Source of the DNA: JBOGFI01 sp050743365
GTDB taxonomy: Bacteria > Actinomycetota > Acidimicrobiia > IMCC26256 > JACDBD01
Direction of reading: 5' to 3'
NCBI GenBank assembly: GCA_050743365.1
Contig: JBOGFI010000224.1
Coordinates: 1-24,201 of the forward strand
DNA length: 24,201 bases
Below the pieces are notes generated by a model that was not told the origin of the DNA, searched no databases, and saw only the letters and a list, made by a program, of their open reading frames with translations. Shown here piece after piece: positions 1 to 7,027 of this stretch (its first letter is position 1; every line of letters starts with the position of its first letter). The position numbers and the translations under genes are program-made.

Positions 1-1
1 C

Positions 2-619
2 CTCGCCGCCGCCGCGCTGCCCGCGGGCCAGGTGCCCACCGAGCTGGTGGCGGCCGGGCTGCGGCCGCTGTTCCCCGACGGCTGGCCCCGTCGCCCGCTC
101 TGGGTCTGCGCGGTGCGCCTCGACACGGGACGCCGGATCGTCTTCGGGCGCGACGGCGCACCGCCAGCCGGCGTCGCCGACGCGGTGGCGGCGTCGTGCG
201 CCATCCCGGGGTTCTTCGAGCCGGTCGTCATCGACGGCGTGCGTTACGTCGACGGCGGTACCCACTCCCCCACCAACGCCGACCTGCTCGCCGGCCGCGA
301 GCTCGACCTCGTCATCGTGAGCTCGCCGATGTCGGTGGCCGGCAGCCGGCTGCGCCCGTCCCTCGACCTGCCGGCACGCCGGCTGGCGCGCCTCTACCTC
401 GGCCAGGAGGCCGCCCGCGTCCGGCGCCGGGGCACGCCCGTGCTCGCGTTCCAGCCCACCGACGCCGACCGGGGGGTGATGGGGCTCAACGCCATGGACC
501 CGGCCCGGCGCGGGCCCGTTGCCCACCAGGCCCGGGAGTCGACGCGGCGGCGCCTCGAGCGCGCCGACGCACGCGAGCGCGTCGAGGTCCTCAGGTCGAG
601 GCGGGCCGCGAGTCGCTGA
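2..619 (+). CDS. patatin-like phospholipase, C-terminal part (truncated by window edge)
   Basis: The reading frame is open from base 2 to a TGA, giving 205 visible residues; the start, with the expected GxSxG nucleophile, lies outside the window. The visible part has the second patatin signature: a CAIPGFFEPV segment followed by a VDGG motif whose Asp is the second residue of the Ser-Asp catalytic dyad. Patatin-family proteins are serine acyl-hydrolases that release fatty acids from lipids. The C-terminal 60 residues are Arg-rich. Its 3' end overlaps the 3' end of the convergent WS/DGAT gene by 29 bp, so the two transcripts would be antisense there. A lipid hydrolase next to a neutral-lipid synthase suggests a role in storage-lipid turnover, which is inference. 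Family assignment is fairly sure; substrate is unknown. Confidence 0.82.
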   Translation, partial: LAAAALPAGQVPTELVAAGLRPLFPDGWPRRPLWVCAVRLDTGRRIVFGRDGAPPAGVADAVAASCAIPGFFEPVVIDGVRYVDGGTHSPTNADLLAGRELDLVIVSSPMSVAGSRLRPSLDLPARRLARLYLGQEAARVRRRGTPVLAFQPTDADRGVMGLNAMDPARRGPVAHQARESTRRRLERADARERVEVLRSRRAASR

Positions 620-1988
620 CGAGCTTCAGCAACTCGGCCATGCCGTCCTCGACGCCGCGGCACAGCACCCCGATGTCGGGGGCGGTGTCGTAGTCACCGG
701 TGACGCCGTAGTTGAGCATCCCGTTGTAGGAGAAGATCGCGACGCCCACCCGGACGTGACCGGCGATCGGCACGAACGGGAATGCCTCGAGCATCGGGCG
801 GCCGGCGAGGTAGAGGGGGAACTGCGGCCCCGGCACGTTCGTGGTGACGGTGTTCACGTTCCGCTGAGGGATGTTCCGGACGACCCGGGCCCCGAGCGCG
901 AGCAGCATGGCCGGGGCGAAGCCCGACAGCGAGGTGAGCACCTCGCCCGCGACCGCCTGCTTCGACTCCTTCAGCCCCTCCATCTGAGCACGGATCGCGG
1001 CGAGCCGCTCGGTCGCGTCGCCGATGCCGACCGGCAGCTCGGCGATCATGCCCGAGACCCGGTTGTTGTATGTGCCGCGCTCCTCCTGGGTGCGGACCGA
1101 CACCGGCACCAGCGTACGGACGACCCGATCGTCGACCGACTCGCCGCGCGACAGGATGAAGTCGCGGAAGCCGCGCGTGAGCACGGTCAGCACCACGTCG
1201 TTGACCGTGCCGCCCATCGCCTTGCGCACCGTCCTTACGTCACCCAGTGTCGTACGGGCCCAGTCCCACCGCCGGTGCGGACCGATGGGACCGTTGAGCG
1301 ACGATTCCGGCGTGCGGCGCACCACGCCCGCCATCGAGGCCAGACCCCGGCCGACGTCGCTCGCCCGGTCGCGCAGCTGCCGCCACCCCCGGGTGGTCGC
1401 CCGCAGGGCGCGGAACTGCTCGTACGGGCTCGCCACCAGGTCGCCGAGGGCCTCGATCACGACACGGGCGTCGGAGGGTTCGGGCGCGGGCTCCCACGCG
1501 TCGGGGGCGGGCGGCGGCGGCTCGGGCTCGGCGTCGAGCACGACGGTGAGGAGGTCGGTTCCCGACACACCGTCGACCATGCAGTGGTGGACCTTCGACA
1601 CCGCAGCCCAGTGATCGAAGTCGAGCCCCTCGACCATCCACATCTCCCACAGCGGCCGGCTGCGGTCGAGCCGCTGCGCCATGAGCCGCCCCACGAGGTT
1701 GCGCAGCTGCTCGTCGCCGCCCGGCGACGGCAGCGCGGTGTGACGAAGGTGGTAACCGATGTTGAAGTAGGGGTCGTCGACCCACGCCGGGCGCCCGAGC
1801 TGGAGCGGCACGAACCGCACCTTCTGGCGGTAGCGCGGCACCAGCGGCAGCTTGCCCGCGACCGTGTCACGGAACGCCTCGTAGGGCGGGGGCGGCCCTT
1901 CGAAGATGGCGACCGAGCCGATGTGCATGTGGCTGACGCTGTCCTCGACGTGGAGGAACGACGCATCGAGCGGGCTCATCCGGTCCAT
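591..1988 (-). CDS. wax ester synthase/diacylglycerol acyltransferase (WS/DGAT-1)
   Basis: This 465-residue protein has the WS/DGAT catalytic motif HHxxxDG as HHCMVDG at residues 134-140, a VNDVVL motif in the C-terminal half and an NVPGP segment near the end, all typical of the family. Such enzymes transfer acyl groups from acyl-CoA to fatty alcohols or diacylglycerol at the membrane, making wax esters or triacylglycerol for lipid inclusions. I chose the ATG at 1988 because MDRMSPLDA aligns residue for residue with MERLTGLDA of the third paralogue in this window; a longer frame upstream has no such support. A Pro/Glu-rich linker separates the two halves. It is the most divergent of the three local copies. 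A GC-rich hairpin lies in its 5' leader. Family is certain; acceptor preference cannot be read from sequence. Confidence 0.93.
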   Translation of the reverse strand: MDRMSPLDASFLHVEDSVSHMHIGSVAIFEGPPPPYEAFRDTVAGKLPLVPRYRQKVRFVPLQLGRPAWVDDPYFNIGYHLRHTALPSPGGDEQLRNLVGRLMAQRLDRSRPLWEMWMVEGLDFDHWAAVSKVHHCMVDGVSGTDLLTVVLDAEPEPPPPAPDAWEPAPEPSDARVVIEALGDLVASPYEQFRALRATTRGWRQLRDRASDVGRGLASMAGVVRRTPESSLNGPIGPHRRWDWARTTLGDVRTVRKAMGGTVNDVVLTVLTRGFRDFILSRGESVDDRVVRTLVPVSVRTQEERGTYNNRVSGMIAELPVGIGDATERLAAIRAQMEGLKESKQAVAGEVLTSLSGFAPAMLLALGARVVRNIPQRNVNTVTTNVPGPQFPLYLAGRPMLEAFPFVPIAGHVRVGVAIFSYNGMLNYGVTGDYDTAPDIGVLCRGVEDGMAELLKLVSDSRPAST

Positions 1989-2008
1989 CTTTTCTCGCTC
2001 TCTCGCTG

Positions 2009-2044
2009 CGGGCCGGGCCATCCTCGATCGGGCTGGCCGGCCCG
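2009..2044 (-). repeat. GC-rich inverted repeat in the leader of WS/DGAT-1
   Basis: Arms CGGGCCGG (2009-2016) and CCGGCCCG (2037-2044) pair over 8 bp. After one bulged G, CCA (2018-2020) pairs with TGG (2034-2036). The loop is about 13 nt. It lies 21 nt upstream of the WS/DGAT-1 start on the minus strand and is followed there by a purine-rich stretch rather than a T-run, so it is not a typical intrinsic terminator. A second short repeat, GCTCG/CGAGC, lies at about 2050-2067. The 141-bp gap 1989-2129 otherwise shows only a possible minus-strand -10 (TATAAC, 2111 to 2106), which would give a leader of about 110 nt. Confidence 0.55.
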
Positions 2045-2129
2045 CGGGCGCTCGTTCGCTGGCGAGCGACTCCGCTCCCACCGGTCGCTCCGTCGCCGCG
2101 CTGAGGTTATAAGCGCGAGGACGATGCCG

Positions 2130-3956
2130 CTAGCCCACCCATCCCGAGTCGGAGAGCTTGCGGTCGATGGCGTAGGCGGCGCTGATGAGCCCCAGGTGGG
2201 TGAACGCCTGCGGGAAGTTGCCGAGATGCTCGCCGTGGGGACCGAGCTCCTCGGCGTACAGCCCGAGATGGTTGGCGTAGCCGAGCATCTTCTCGAACGA
2301 GAAGCGCGCCTTCTGGGGGTCGCCTCCCCGGGCGAGCACCTCCGCGTACCAGAACGAGCACATGTTGAAGGTGCCCTCCTCGCCCATGAGCCCGTCGCTG
2401 GCCGCGTTGCCGGCCCGGTACCGGAACACCAGCGAGTCGTCGACCAGGTCCTCCTCGATGGCGCGCAGCGTCGAGACCCAGCGGGGATCGGTGGGGCTGA
2501 TGAACTTCACCATCGGCATCAGGAGGTTGGAGGCGTCGACGGTGGTGGTGCGCTTGTGCTGCACGAACGTCTCGCGCTTCGGGTCCCAGAAGCTCGTGAG
2601 GATGTCGTGGGTGATCGCGTCACGACAGGCCCGCCAGCGCTCGAAGGGATAGGGGAACGACCGCTTCTCGGCGAGCCTGATGGCCCGGTCGAGGGCGACC
2701 CAGCACATGAGCCTCGAGTACAGGAACTCCTGCTGGCCTCCCCGCACCTCCCAGATGCCCTCGTCGGGCAGCCGCCAGTGCTCGCTCACGTAGTCGACGA
2801 GCCGCACGATGTTCTGCCACAGGGCGTAGGAGATCGGCTCGCCGTACTTGTTGTAGAGGTAGATCGAGTCCATCAGCTCGCCGTAGATGTCGAGCTGGAG
2901 CTGGTCGTAGGCGCCGTTGCCCACGCGCACCGGCGAGGAGCCCCGGTAACCCTCGAAGTGCGTGAGCGTCTCCTCGGTGAGGGTCTTGTGGCCGTCGATG
3001 CCGTACATGATCTGCATCGAGCCGTCGGGATTGAGGTCCATGCAGCGGTCCTCGATCCAGCTCATGAACCGTCCCGCCTCGGACGTGTAGCCGAGGCGGA
3101 TGAGGGCGTAGAGCGTGAACGAGGCGTCCCGGATCCAGGTGTAGCGGTAGTCCCAGTTGCGCTCGCCGCCGACCTCCTCGGGGAGCCCGAACGTCGGCGC
3201 CGCCACCAGCGAACCGTGGGTGTTCGACACCAGGAGCTTCAGCAGCAGCGCCGAACGGTTGACGATCTCGCGCCACCGCCCGGCGTACTTCGAGTGCCCG
3301 ACCCACGTGCGCCAGAAGTTGACGGTCTCCTTGAACGCGTCCGCGACGTAGTCGGGCGAGGCCGACGGGCTCGCCCCGCCCGCGTTGGCCCGCTCGAGCA
3401 CGAACGCGGCGGTCTCGCCGACCGACAGCCGGAACCTCGAGACGGCGGCGCCACCTCGGATCTCGACCGGGGTGGGGGTGCGCAGTCGCAGCGCGGTCCG
3501 GTCGGCGCCCTTCGACTCGAAGATCACCTCACCGTCCCGGAGATCGACCCGGTGCTCGGCGCGCCCGTAGTCGAAGCGGGGATCGCACACCATGTCGAAC
3601 TCGACCTCGCCCCGCACGCACTTGGCCCGCCGCACGACTGCGTGGCCGGGGTCGCCCGCCTTGGTGACGACGGGCATGAAGTCGGAGACCTCGGCGACAC
3701 CGGCGGCGGCGAGCGACCGGGTGAGGAGCACGTTGGTGTCGGGCAGGTACAGCTGCTTCCGGTTGCCCTCAAGGCACGGCCGGACCTGGAAACGACCGCC
3801 GTTCCGCGCGTCCAGCAGCGCGGCGAACACGGTCGGCGAGCCGAAGGACGGGAACGACATGAAGTCGATCGACCCGTCCATCCCCACGAGGGCGACCGTG
3901 TGGAGGTCGCCGATGACTCCGTAGTCCTCGATGGGCTGGTAGCCCCGATCGCTCAT
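2130..3956 (-). CDS. glycoside hydrolase family 15 protein (glucoamylase/trehalase-like)
   Basis: This is a 608-residue cytoplasmic-type protein without a signal peptide. The N-terminal beta-rich domain (about 1-210) starts with IEDYGVIGDLHTVALV, typical of bacterial GH15 proteins. The (alpha/alpha)6 catalytic domain (about 225-600) carries GERNWDYRYTWIRDASF at 264-280. The two acidic catalytic regions are visible: PDEGIWEVRG (Glu399/Glu403, general acid region) and GEEGTF (Glu526/Glu527, general base region). Family members hydrolyse alpha-glucosidic bonds; mycobacterial relatives of this architecture are trehalases. The start is the ATG at 3956, set by a strong Shine-Dalgarno (GGAGGGGG) just upstream; the frame continues further upstream without similar support. 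It lies on the same strand as, and 141 bp upstream of, WS/DGAT-1. Trehalase versus other alpha-glucosidase activity is undecided. Confidence 0.92.
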   Translation of the reverse strand: MSDRGYQPIEDYGVIGDLHTVALVGMDGSIDFMSFPSFGSPTVFAALLDARNGGRFQVRPCLEGNRKQLYLPDTNVLLTRSLAAAGVAEVSDFMPVVTKAGDPGHAVVRRAKCVRGEVEFDMVCDPRFDYGRAEHRVDLRDGEVIFESKGADRTALRLRTPTPVEIRGGAAVSRFRLSVGETAAFVLERANAGGASPSASPDYVADAFKETVNFWRTWVGHSKYAGRWREIVNRSALLLKLLVSNTHGSLVAAPTFGLPEEVGGERNWDYRYTWIRDASFTLYALIRLGYTSEAGRFMSWIEDRCMDLNPDGSMQIMYGIDGHKTLTEETLTHFEGYRGSSPVRVGNGAYDQLQLDIYGELMDSIYLYNKYGEPISYALWQNIVRLVDYVSEHWRLPDEGIWEVRGGQQEFLYSRLMCWVALDRAIRLAEKRSFPYPFERWRACRDAITHDILTSFWDPKRETFVQHKRTTTVDASNLLMPMVKFISPTDPRWVSTLRAIEEDLVDDSLVFRYRAGNAASDGLMGEEGTFNMCSFWYAEVLARGGDPQKARFSFEKMLGYANHLGLYAEELGPHGEHLGNFPQAFTHLGLISAAYAIDRKLSDSGWVG

Positions 3957-4046
3957 CCGGTCCCCCTCCGCTCTGCCTCGGAGCCCCGGTCTAGTCGGTT
4001 CGCCCGCCGGGAACCTCGCGGATGACGGCTCGCTGCAAGAACTCAC

Positions 4047-4052
4047 TAACGT
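4047..4052 (+). promoter_or_regulatory. -10 element of a likely leaderless promoter for the SDR gene
   Basis: TAACGT fits TANNNT and ends 7 nt before the GTG start at 4060, so the transcript would begin at or next to the start codon. A possible -35, ATGACG at 4022-4027 (4 of 6 matches to TTGACA), lies 19 nt upstream. There is no Shine-Dalgarno before this GTG. The surrounding 103-bp divergent gap (3957-4059) also holds the GH15 ribosome-binding site. Confidence 0.45.
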
Positions 4053-4059
4053 CTCCGAT

Positions 4060-4920
4060 GTGGAGCACGAGGTCGTCGTCATCACCGGCGGCAACGCCGG
4101 GATCGGCAAGGAGGCCGCGGCCGGGCTGGCGCAGGCGGGGGCCACGGTCGTGATCACGTCCCGGGACCGCGAGCGCGGAGAGACAGCGCGGGCCGAGATC
4201 GTCGAGCGGGCCGGCAAGGACGTCGACGTGATGAACCTCGACCTCGCGAGCTTCGCCTCGGTGCGGCGGTTCGCCGGTGACTTTCTCGACCGCTACGACC
4301 GGCTCGACGTGCTGCTCAACAACGCCGGCCTCATCCTGTCGCACCGCAGCGAGACCGAGGACGGCTTCGAGACCACATTCGGGGTCAACCACCTCGGTCA
4401 TTTCCTGCTCACCTCCCTCCTGGTCGAGCGCCTGAGGGCCAACGACCGCGGGGCCCGGGTGATCAACGTGTCATCAGTCGCGCACAAGGGCGCACGCGAC
4501 GGGCTCGACTTCGACGACCTCCAGTCGACGAAGGGATACGCCGCCATGCCGGTGTACTCGCGCTCGAAGCTGGCGAACATCTACTTCACCCGTGAGCTGG
4601 CCCGCCGGCTCGACGGCGACGGCGTCACCGTCAACGCGCTGCATCCCGGCTTCGTGCGCAGCGAGTTCGCACGCGGCGGCGACACCGGCGCCTTCTACTC
4701 GATCGGGGTGCGGCTCGCGAGCCCGTTCGCGATCAGCCCCAAGCGGGGCGCGCGAACCTCGATCTACCTAGCGGCGTCGCCCGAGGTCGACGGCGTCACC
4801 GGCGAGTACTTCTACAAGCGCCGGCCGGCGGCGATCTCGACGGCGGCCCGCGATGACGACGCCGCCCGCCGCCTCTGGGATGTCAGCGAGGAGCTAGTAG
4901 CGTCGGCCGGCGCCGACTGA
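4060..4920 (+). CDS. short-chain dehydrogenase/reductase (retinol-dehydrogenase-like)
   Basis: This 286-residue classical SDR has the Rossmann nucleotide-binding motif TGGNAGIG at 9-16, NNAG at 87-90, a catalytic Ser in NVSS (about 138) and the YxxxK pair Tyr166/Lys170 in YSRSK. These residues predict NAD(P)-dependent oxidation or reduction of an alcohol/carbonyl. A conserved VNHLGHF segment and overall length resemble the retinol-dehydrogenase-like subgroup found in actinobacteria. Substrate is unknown. It starts with GTG; an ATG two bases upstream is in another frame. It is followed after 17 nt by the RidA gene and then by a coupled PhyH-type dioxygenase gene, so the three likely form one operon. 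The TSR dinucleotide-binding region (about 33-35) suggests possible NADP preference, a weak inference. Confidence 0.92.
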   Translation: MEHEVVVITGGNAGIGKEAAAGLAQAGATVVITSRDRERGETARAEIVERAGKDVDVMNLDLASFASVRRFAGDFLDRYDRLDVLLNNAGLILSHRSETEDGFETTFGVNHLGHFLLTSLLVERLRANDRGARVINVSSVAHKGARDGLDFDDLQSTKGYAAMPVYSRSKLANIYFTRELARRLDGDGVTVNALHPGFVRSEFARGGDTGAFYSIGVRLASPFAISPKRGARTSIYLAASPEVDGVTGEYFYKRRPAAISTAARDDDAARRLWDVSEELVASAGAD

Positions 4921-4937
4921 AGCCGAGAGGAGGGCCA

Positions 4938-5333
4938 ATGGACACGCGCGCCGTCAACCCGTGGACCTGGCAGGACCAGTTCGGATTCTCGCAGGCCGTC
5001 GAGGTGTCGGGAGGGCAGCGGGTGCTGTTCTGCGCCGGGCAGACATCGGTCGACGACGACGGAGCGCCACTGCACCCCGGCGACATGGTCGCCCAGGCCC
5101 ACAAGGCGCTCGACAACCTCGAAGCCGTCCTGAAGCCGGCGGGCATGGGCTTGGCGAACGTCGTGCGCCTCAACTACTACACGACCGACGTCGACGCCTT
5201 CTTCGCCGCCGCCGAGCAGGTGGCCGGCCGGCTGGAGGGTGCCGGGTGCCCGCCGGCCAGCACGCTGCTCGGCGTCACGAGGCTCGCGTTCCCCGAGCTG
5301 ATGCTCGAGGTCGAGGCCACGGCGGTGGCGTGA
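4938..5333 (+). CDS. RidA/YjgF family protein (enamine/imine deaminase-like)
   Basis: This is a 131-residue protein, the usual length of the RidA family. RidA proteins form trimers and hydrolyse reactive enamine/imine intermediates such as 2-aminoacrylate. Arg115 (VTRLAFPE) sits where the family's carboxylate-binding arginine is found, and the C-terminal EVEATA matches the conserved E(I/V)EA ending, so the catalytic residues appear present. A strong Shine-Dalgarno (GAGGAGGG) lies just before the ATG. It sits between an SDR and a PhyH-type dioxygenase gene: the 5' neighbour is 17 nt away and the 3' neighbour overlaps its stop codon by 4 nt (GTGA). This suggests clean-up of a reactive intermediate in a shared small-molecule pathway. 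It could also be one of the RidA subfamilies with other substrates. Confidence 0.9.
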   Translation: MDTRAVNPWTWQDQFGFSQAVEVSGGQRVLFCAGQTSVDDDGAPLHPGDMVAQAHKALDNLEAVLKPAGMGLANVVRLNYYTTDVDAFFAAAEQVAGRLEGAGCPPASTLLGVTRLAFPELMLEVEATAVA

Positions 5334-6103
5334 GCACCCGCGTCACCGCCGGCGTCGACGAGGTCGTCGAGCTCCTCGACCGCGACGGCTACGTCGTCGT
5401 CGAGGAGGTCCTCGACACCGACGAGACCCGCCGCATCCGCGAGGAGCTCACGCGGGTGCTCGAGTCGGTGCCCACGGGTCGCAACGACTTCGAGGGTCGC
5501 CGTACGAAGCGCATCTACGCCATCTTCGGCAAGACCCGCGCCCTCGATGACGCGGCGACGCATCCGCTGGTGCTCGGCGCCCTCGACCGGGTGCTCGGCC
5601 CGCACTACCAGCTCAGCGCCCCGACCGGGATCGAGATCGGCGGGGGCGAGGTCGCCCAGGTGCTGCACCGCGACGAGGACATCTACCCGGTGCCGCGGCC
5701 CCACCCCGAGCTCGTCACCAACGTCATGTGGGCGCTCGACGACTTCACCGAGGCCAACGGTGCCACACGCGTGGTGCGCGGCAGCCATCGCAACGCGGTG
5801 GAGCAGGCCTCCCCCGCCACGCCCACCGTGGCCGCCGAGATGCCGGCGGGGTCGGTGATGATCTACGTCGGGTCGGTGTGGCACGGCGGGGGCGCCAACC
5901 GCACCGACCGCGCCCGCCTGGGCGTGGCCATCGAATACGTGGTGGGGTGGCTCCGCCCGCAGGAGACCCAGCTCCTGGCGGTGCCGGCCGAGGTCGCACG
6001 CGGGCTCCCGCCGCGGCTCCAGGAGCTCCTCGGCTACAACGTCTACCCGCCGTTCCTCGGTTACGTCGACGGCCGCCACCCGCGGCGGACGCTCGACGCC
6101 TGA
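5330..6103 (+). CDS. phytanoyl-CoA dioxygenase (PhyH) family Fe(II)/2-oxoglutarate oxygenase
   Basis: This is a 257-residue protein. The non-haem iron triad is readable as HRD (His113, Asp115) and His185 in VWHGGGANRT, with a nearby Arg (194 or 196) that would bind 2-oxoglutarate. The N-terminal segment DRDGYVVVEEVLD is typical of PhyH proteins. Such enzymes hydroxylate or halogenate lipid-like or secondary-metabolite substrates. The GTG start at 5330 overlaps the TGA of the RidA gene (GTGA), implying translational coupling; the frame is open further upstream inside the RidA gene, but only as out-of-frame shadow. It converges with the PPK2 gene 15 nt downstream, where a short CGCC/GGCG hairpin spans the stop codon. 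Substrate is unknown. Confidence 0.9.
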   Translation: MSTRVTAGVDEVVELLDRDGYVVVEEVLDTDETRRIREELTRVLESVPTGRNDFEGRRTKRIYAIFGKTRALDDAATHPLVLGALDRVLGPHYQLSAPTGIEIGGGEVAQVLHRDEDIYPVPRPHPELVTNVMWALDDFTEANGATRVVRGSHRNAVEQASPATPTVAAEMPAGSVMIYVGSVWHGGGANRTDRARLGVAIEYVVGWLRPQETQLLAVPAEVARGLPPRLQELLGYNVYPPFLGYVDGRHPRRTLDA

Positions 6104-6118
6104 GGCGACCGGCCGCCG

Positions 6119-6970
6119 TCACCAGCGCCGGCCGCGCTTGCCGAGCGCGTACGGCGGCACCTCGAAGCCCTGCTCGCTCATCCCCTTCTCGATGGCGCGG
6201 CACACCGTCTCGACCACCTTCACACGGGCGTACCGCTTGCTGTCCGCCTCGACAACGGTCCACGGCGCGCCGGCGTGGTCGGTGCGGGCGAGCATGTCCT
6301 CGACGGCACGTTCGTACTCCTTGCGCTTCTCGCGGTTGCGCCAGTCCTCCTCGGTGAGCTTCCACACCTTCAGCGGGTCCTTCTCGCGACGACGGAACCG
6401 GCGCAGCTGCTCGCCGTCGGACAGGTGGAGCCAGAACTTGACGACGATCATCCCTTCGGCGGTCAGGGTCTGCTCGAACTCCACGATCTCGGCGTAGGCG
6501 CGCTGCCACTGCTCCTCGGCGGCGAAGCCCTCGACCCGCTCGACCAGCACCCGGCCGTACCAGGAGCGGTCGAGGACGGCCATGCCGCCCCAGCCCGGCA
6601 GCGCGGGCCAGAACCGCCAGAGGAAGTGGTGGCGCTTCTCGTCGTAGGTCGGCGCCGCGAACTGCGCGACCCGAACGTGGCGGGGGTCGAGGTGGCTGAC
6701 GAGGCGCTTGATCGCGCCGCCCTTCCCGGACGCGTCCCACCCCTCGAACACGACGCACACCGGCGGGCCGATGCGGGCGTCGGCCCCGATCTGGCCTCCG
6801 AGCACCAGCCGGAGCTGGAGGAGCCGGAGCTGCGCGGTCTCGAGCCGCTCCGCCTCCTCCTGGCGCGACAGCCGGAGCGTGAGGTCGACGTCGTCGAGGC
6901 GGCCCACGGCCACCAGCGTGGACCGGCGGGCCCGCCACCGGCAACGGCGGCTCGGCGGCTCGGCGCTCAC
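6119..6970 (-). CDS. ppk2: polyphosphate kinase 2 family protein (polyphosphate:nucleotide phosphotransferase)
   Basis: This is a 283-residue protein with the PPK2 core. The Walker A motif is GWDASGKGG (77-85), the Walker B-like DRSWYGRVLVER starts at 134 and a basic lid has RRFRRREKDP. PPK2 enzymes move phosphate between polyphosphate and nucleoside mono- or diphosphates in the cytoplasm. The order and spacing of motifs match single-domain PPK2 proteins; class I, II or III cannot be decided by eye. The start is uncertain: the GTG at 6970 gives a basic N-terminus of about 22 residues that may not belong, and in-frame GTGs lie at about residues 20 and 22; none has a good Shine-Dalgarno. It is 57 bp downstream of the acyl-CoA synthetase gene on the same strand. 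Confidence 0.92.
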   Translation of the reverse strand: MSAEPPSRRCRWRARRSTLVAVGRLDDVDLTLRLSRQEEAERLETAQLRLLQLRLVLGGQIGADARIGPPVCVVFEGWDASGKGGAIKRLVSHLDPRHVRVAQFAAPTYDEKRHHFLWRFWPALPGWGGMAVLDRSWYGRVLVERVEGFAAEEQWQRAYAEIVEFEQTLTAEGMIVVKFWLHLSDGEQLRRFRRREKDPLKVWKLTEEDWRNREKRKEYERAVEDMLARTDHAGAPWTVVEADSKRYARVKVVETVCRAIEKGMSEQGFEVPPYALGKRGRRW

Positions 6971-7027
6971 CGAGCATGGGTCGATTCACCCCGAAGAGCG
7001 GGTCAGGAGACCCTTGCTCCCTTGAGC

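Noticed and set aside
3997..4015. GGTTC...GAACC in the GH15-SDR gap, resembling a tRNA T-arm
   Set aside because: No other tRNA arms surround it; it is an isolated 5-bp repeat.
519..4025. Open plus-strand frame of 1168 codons opposite WS/DGAT-1 and GH15
   Set aside because: It is Arg/His/Asp-rich with no recognisable domain and lies antisense to two well-supported genes; high-GC DNA commonly leaves such shadow frames open.
6097..6107. CGCC-TGA-GGCG hairpin at the PhyH stop codon as a terminator
   Set aside because: A 4-bp stem with a 3-nt loop and no T-run; too weak to call.
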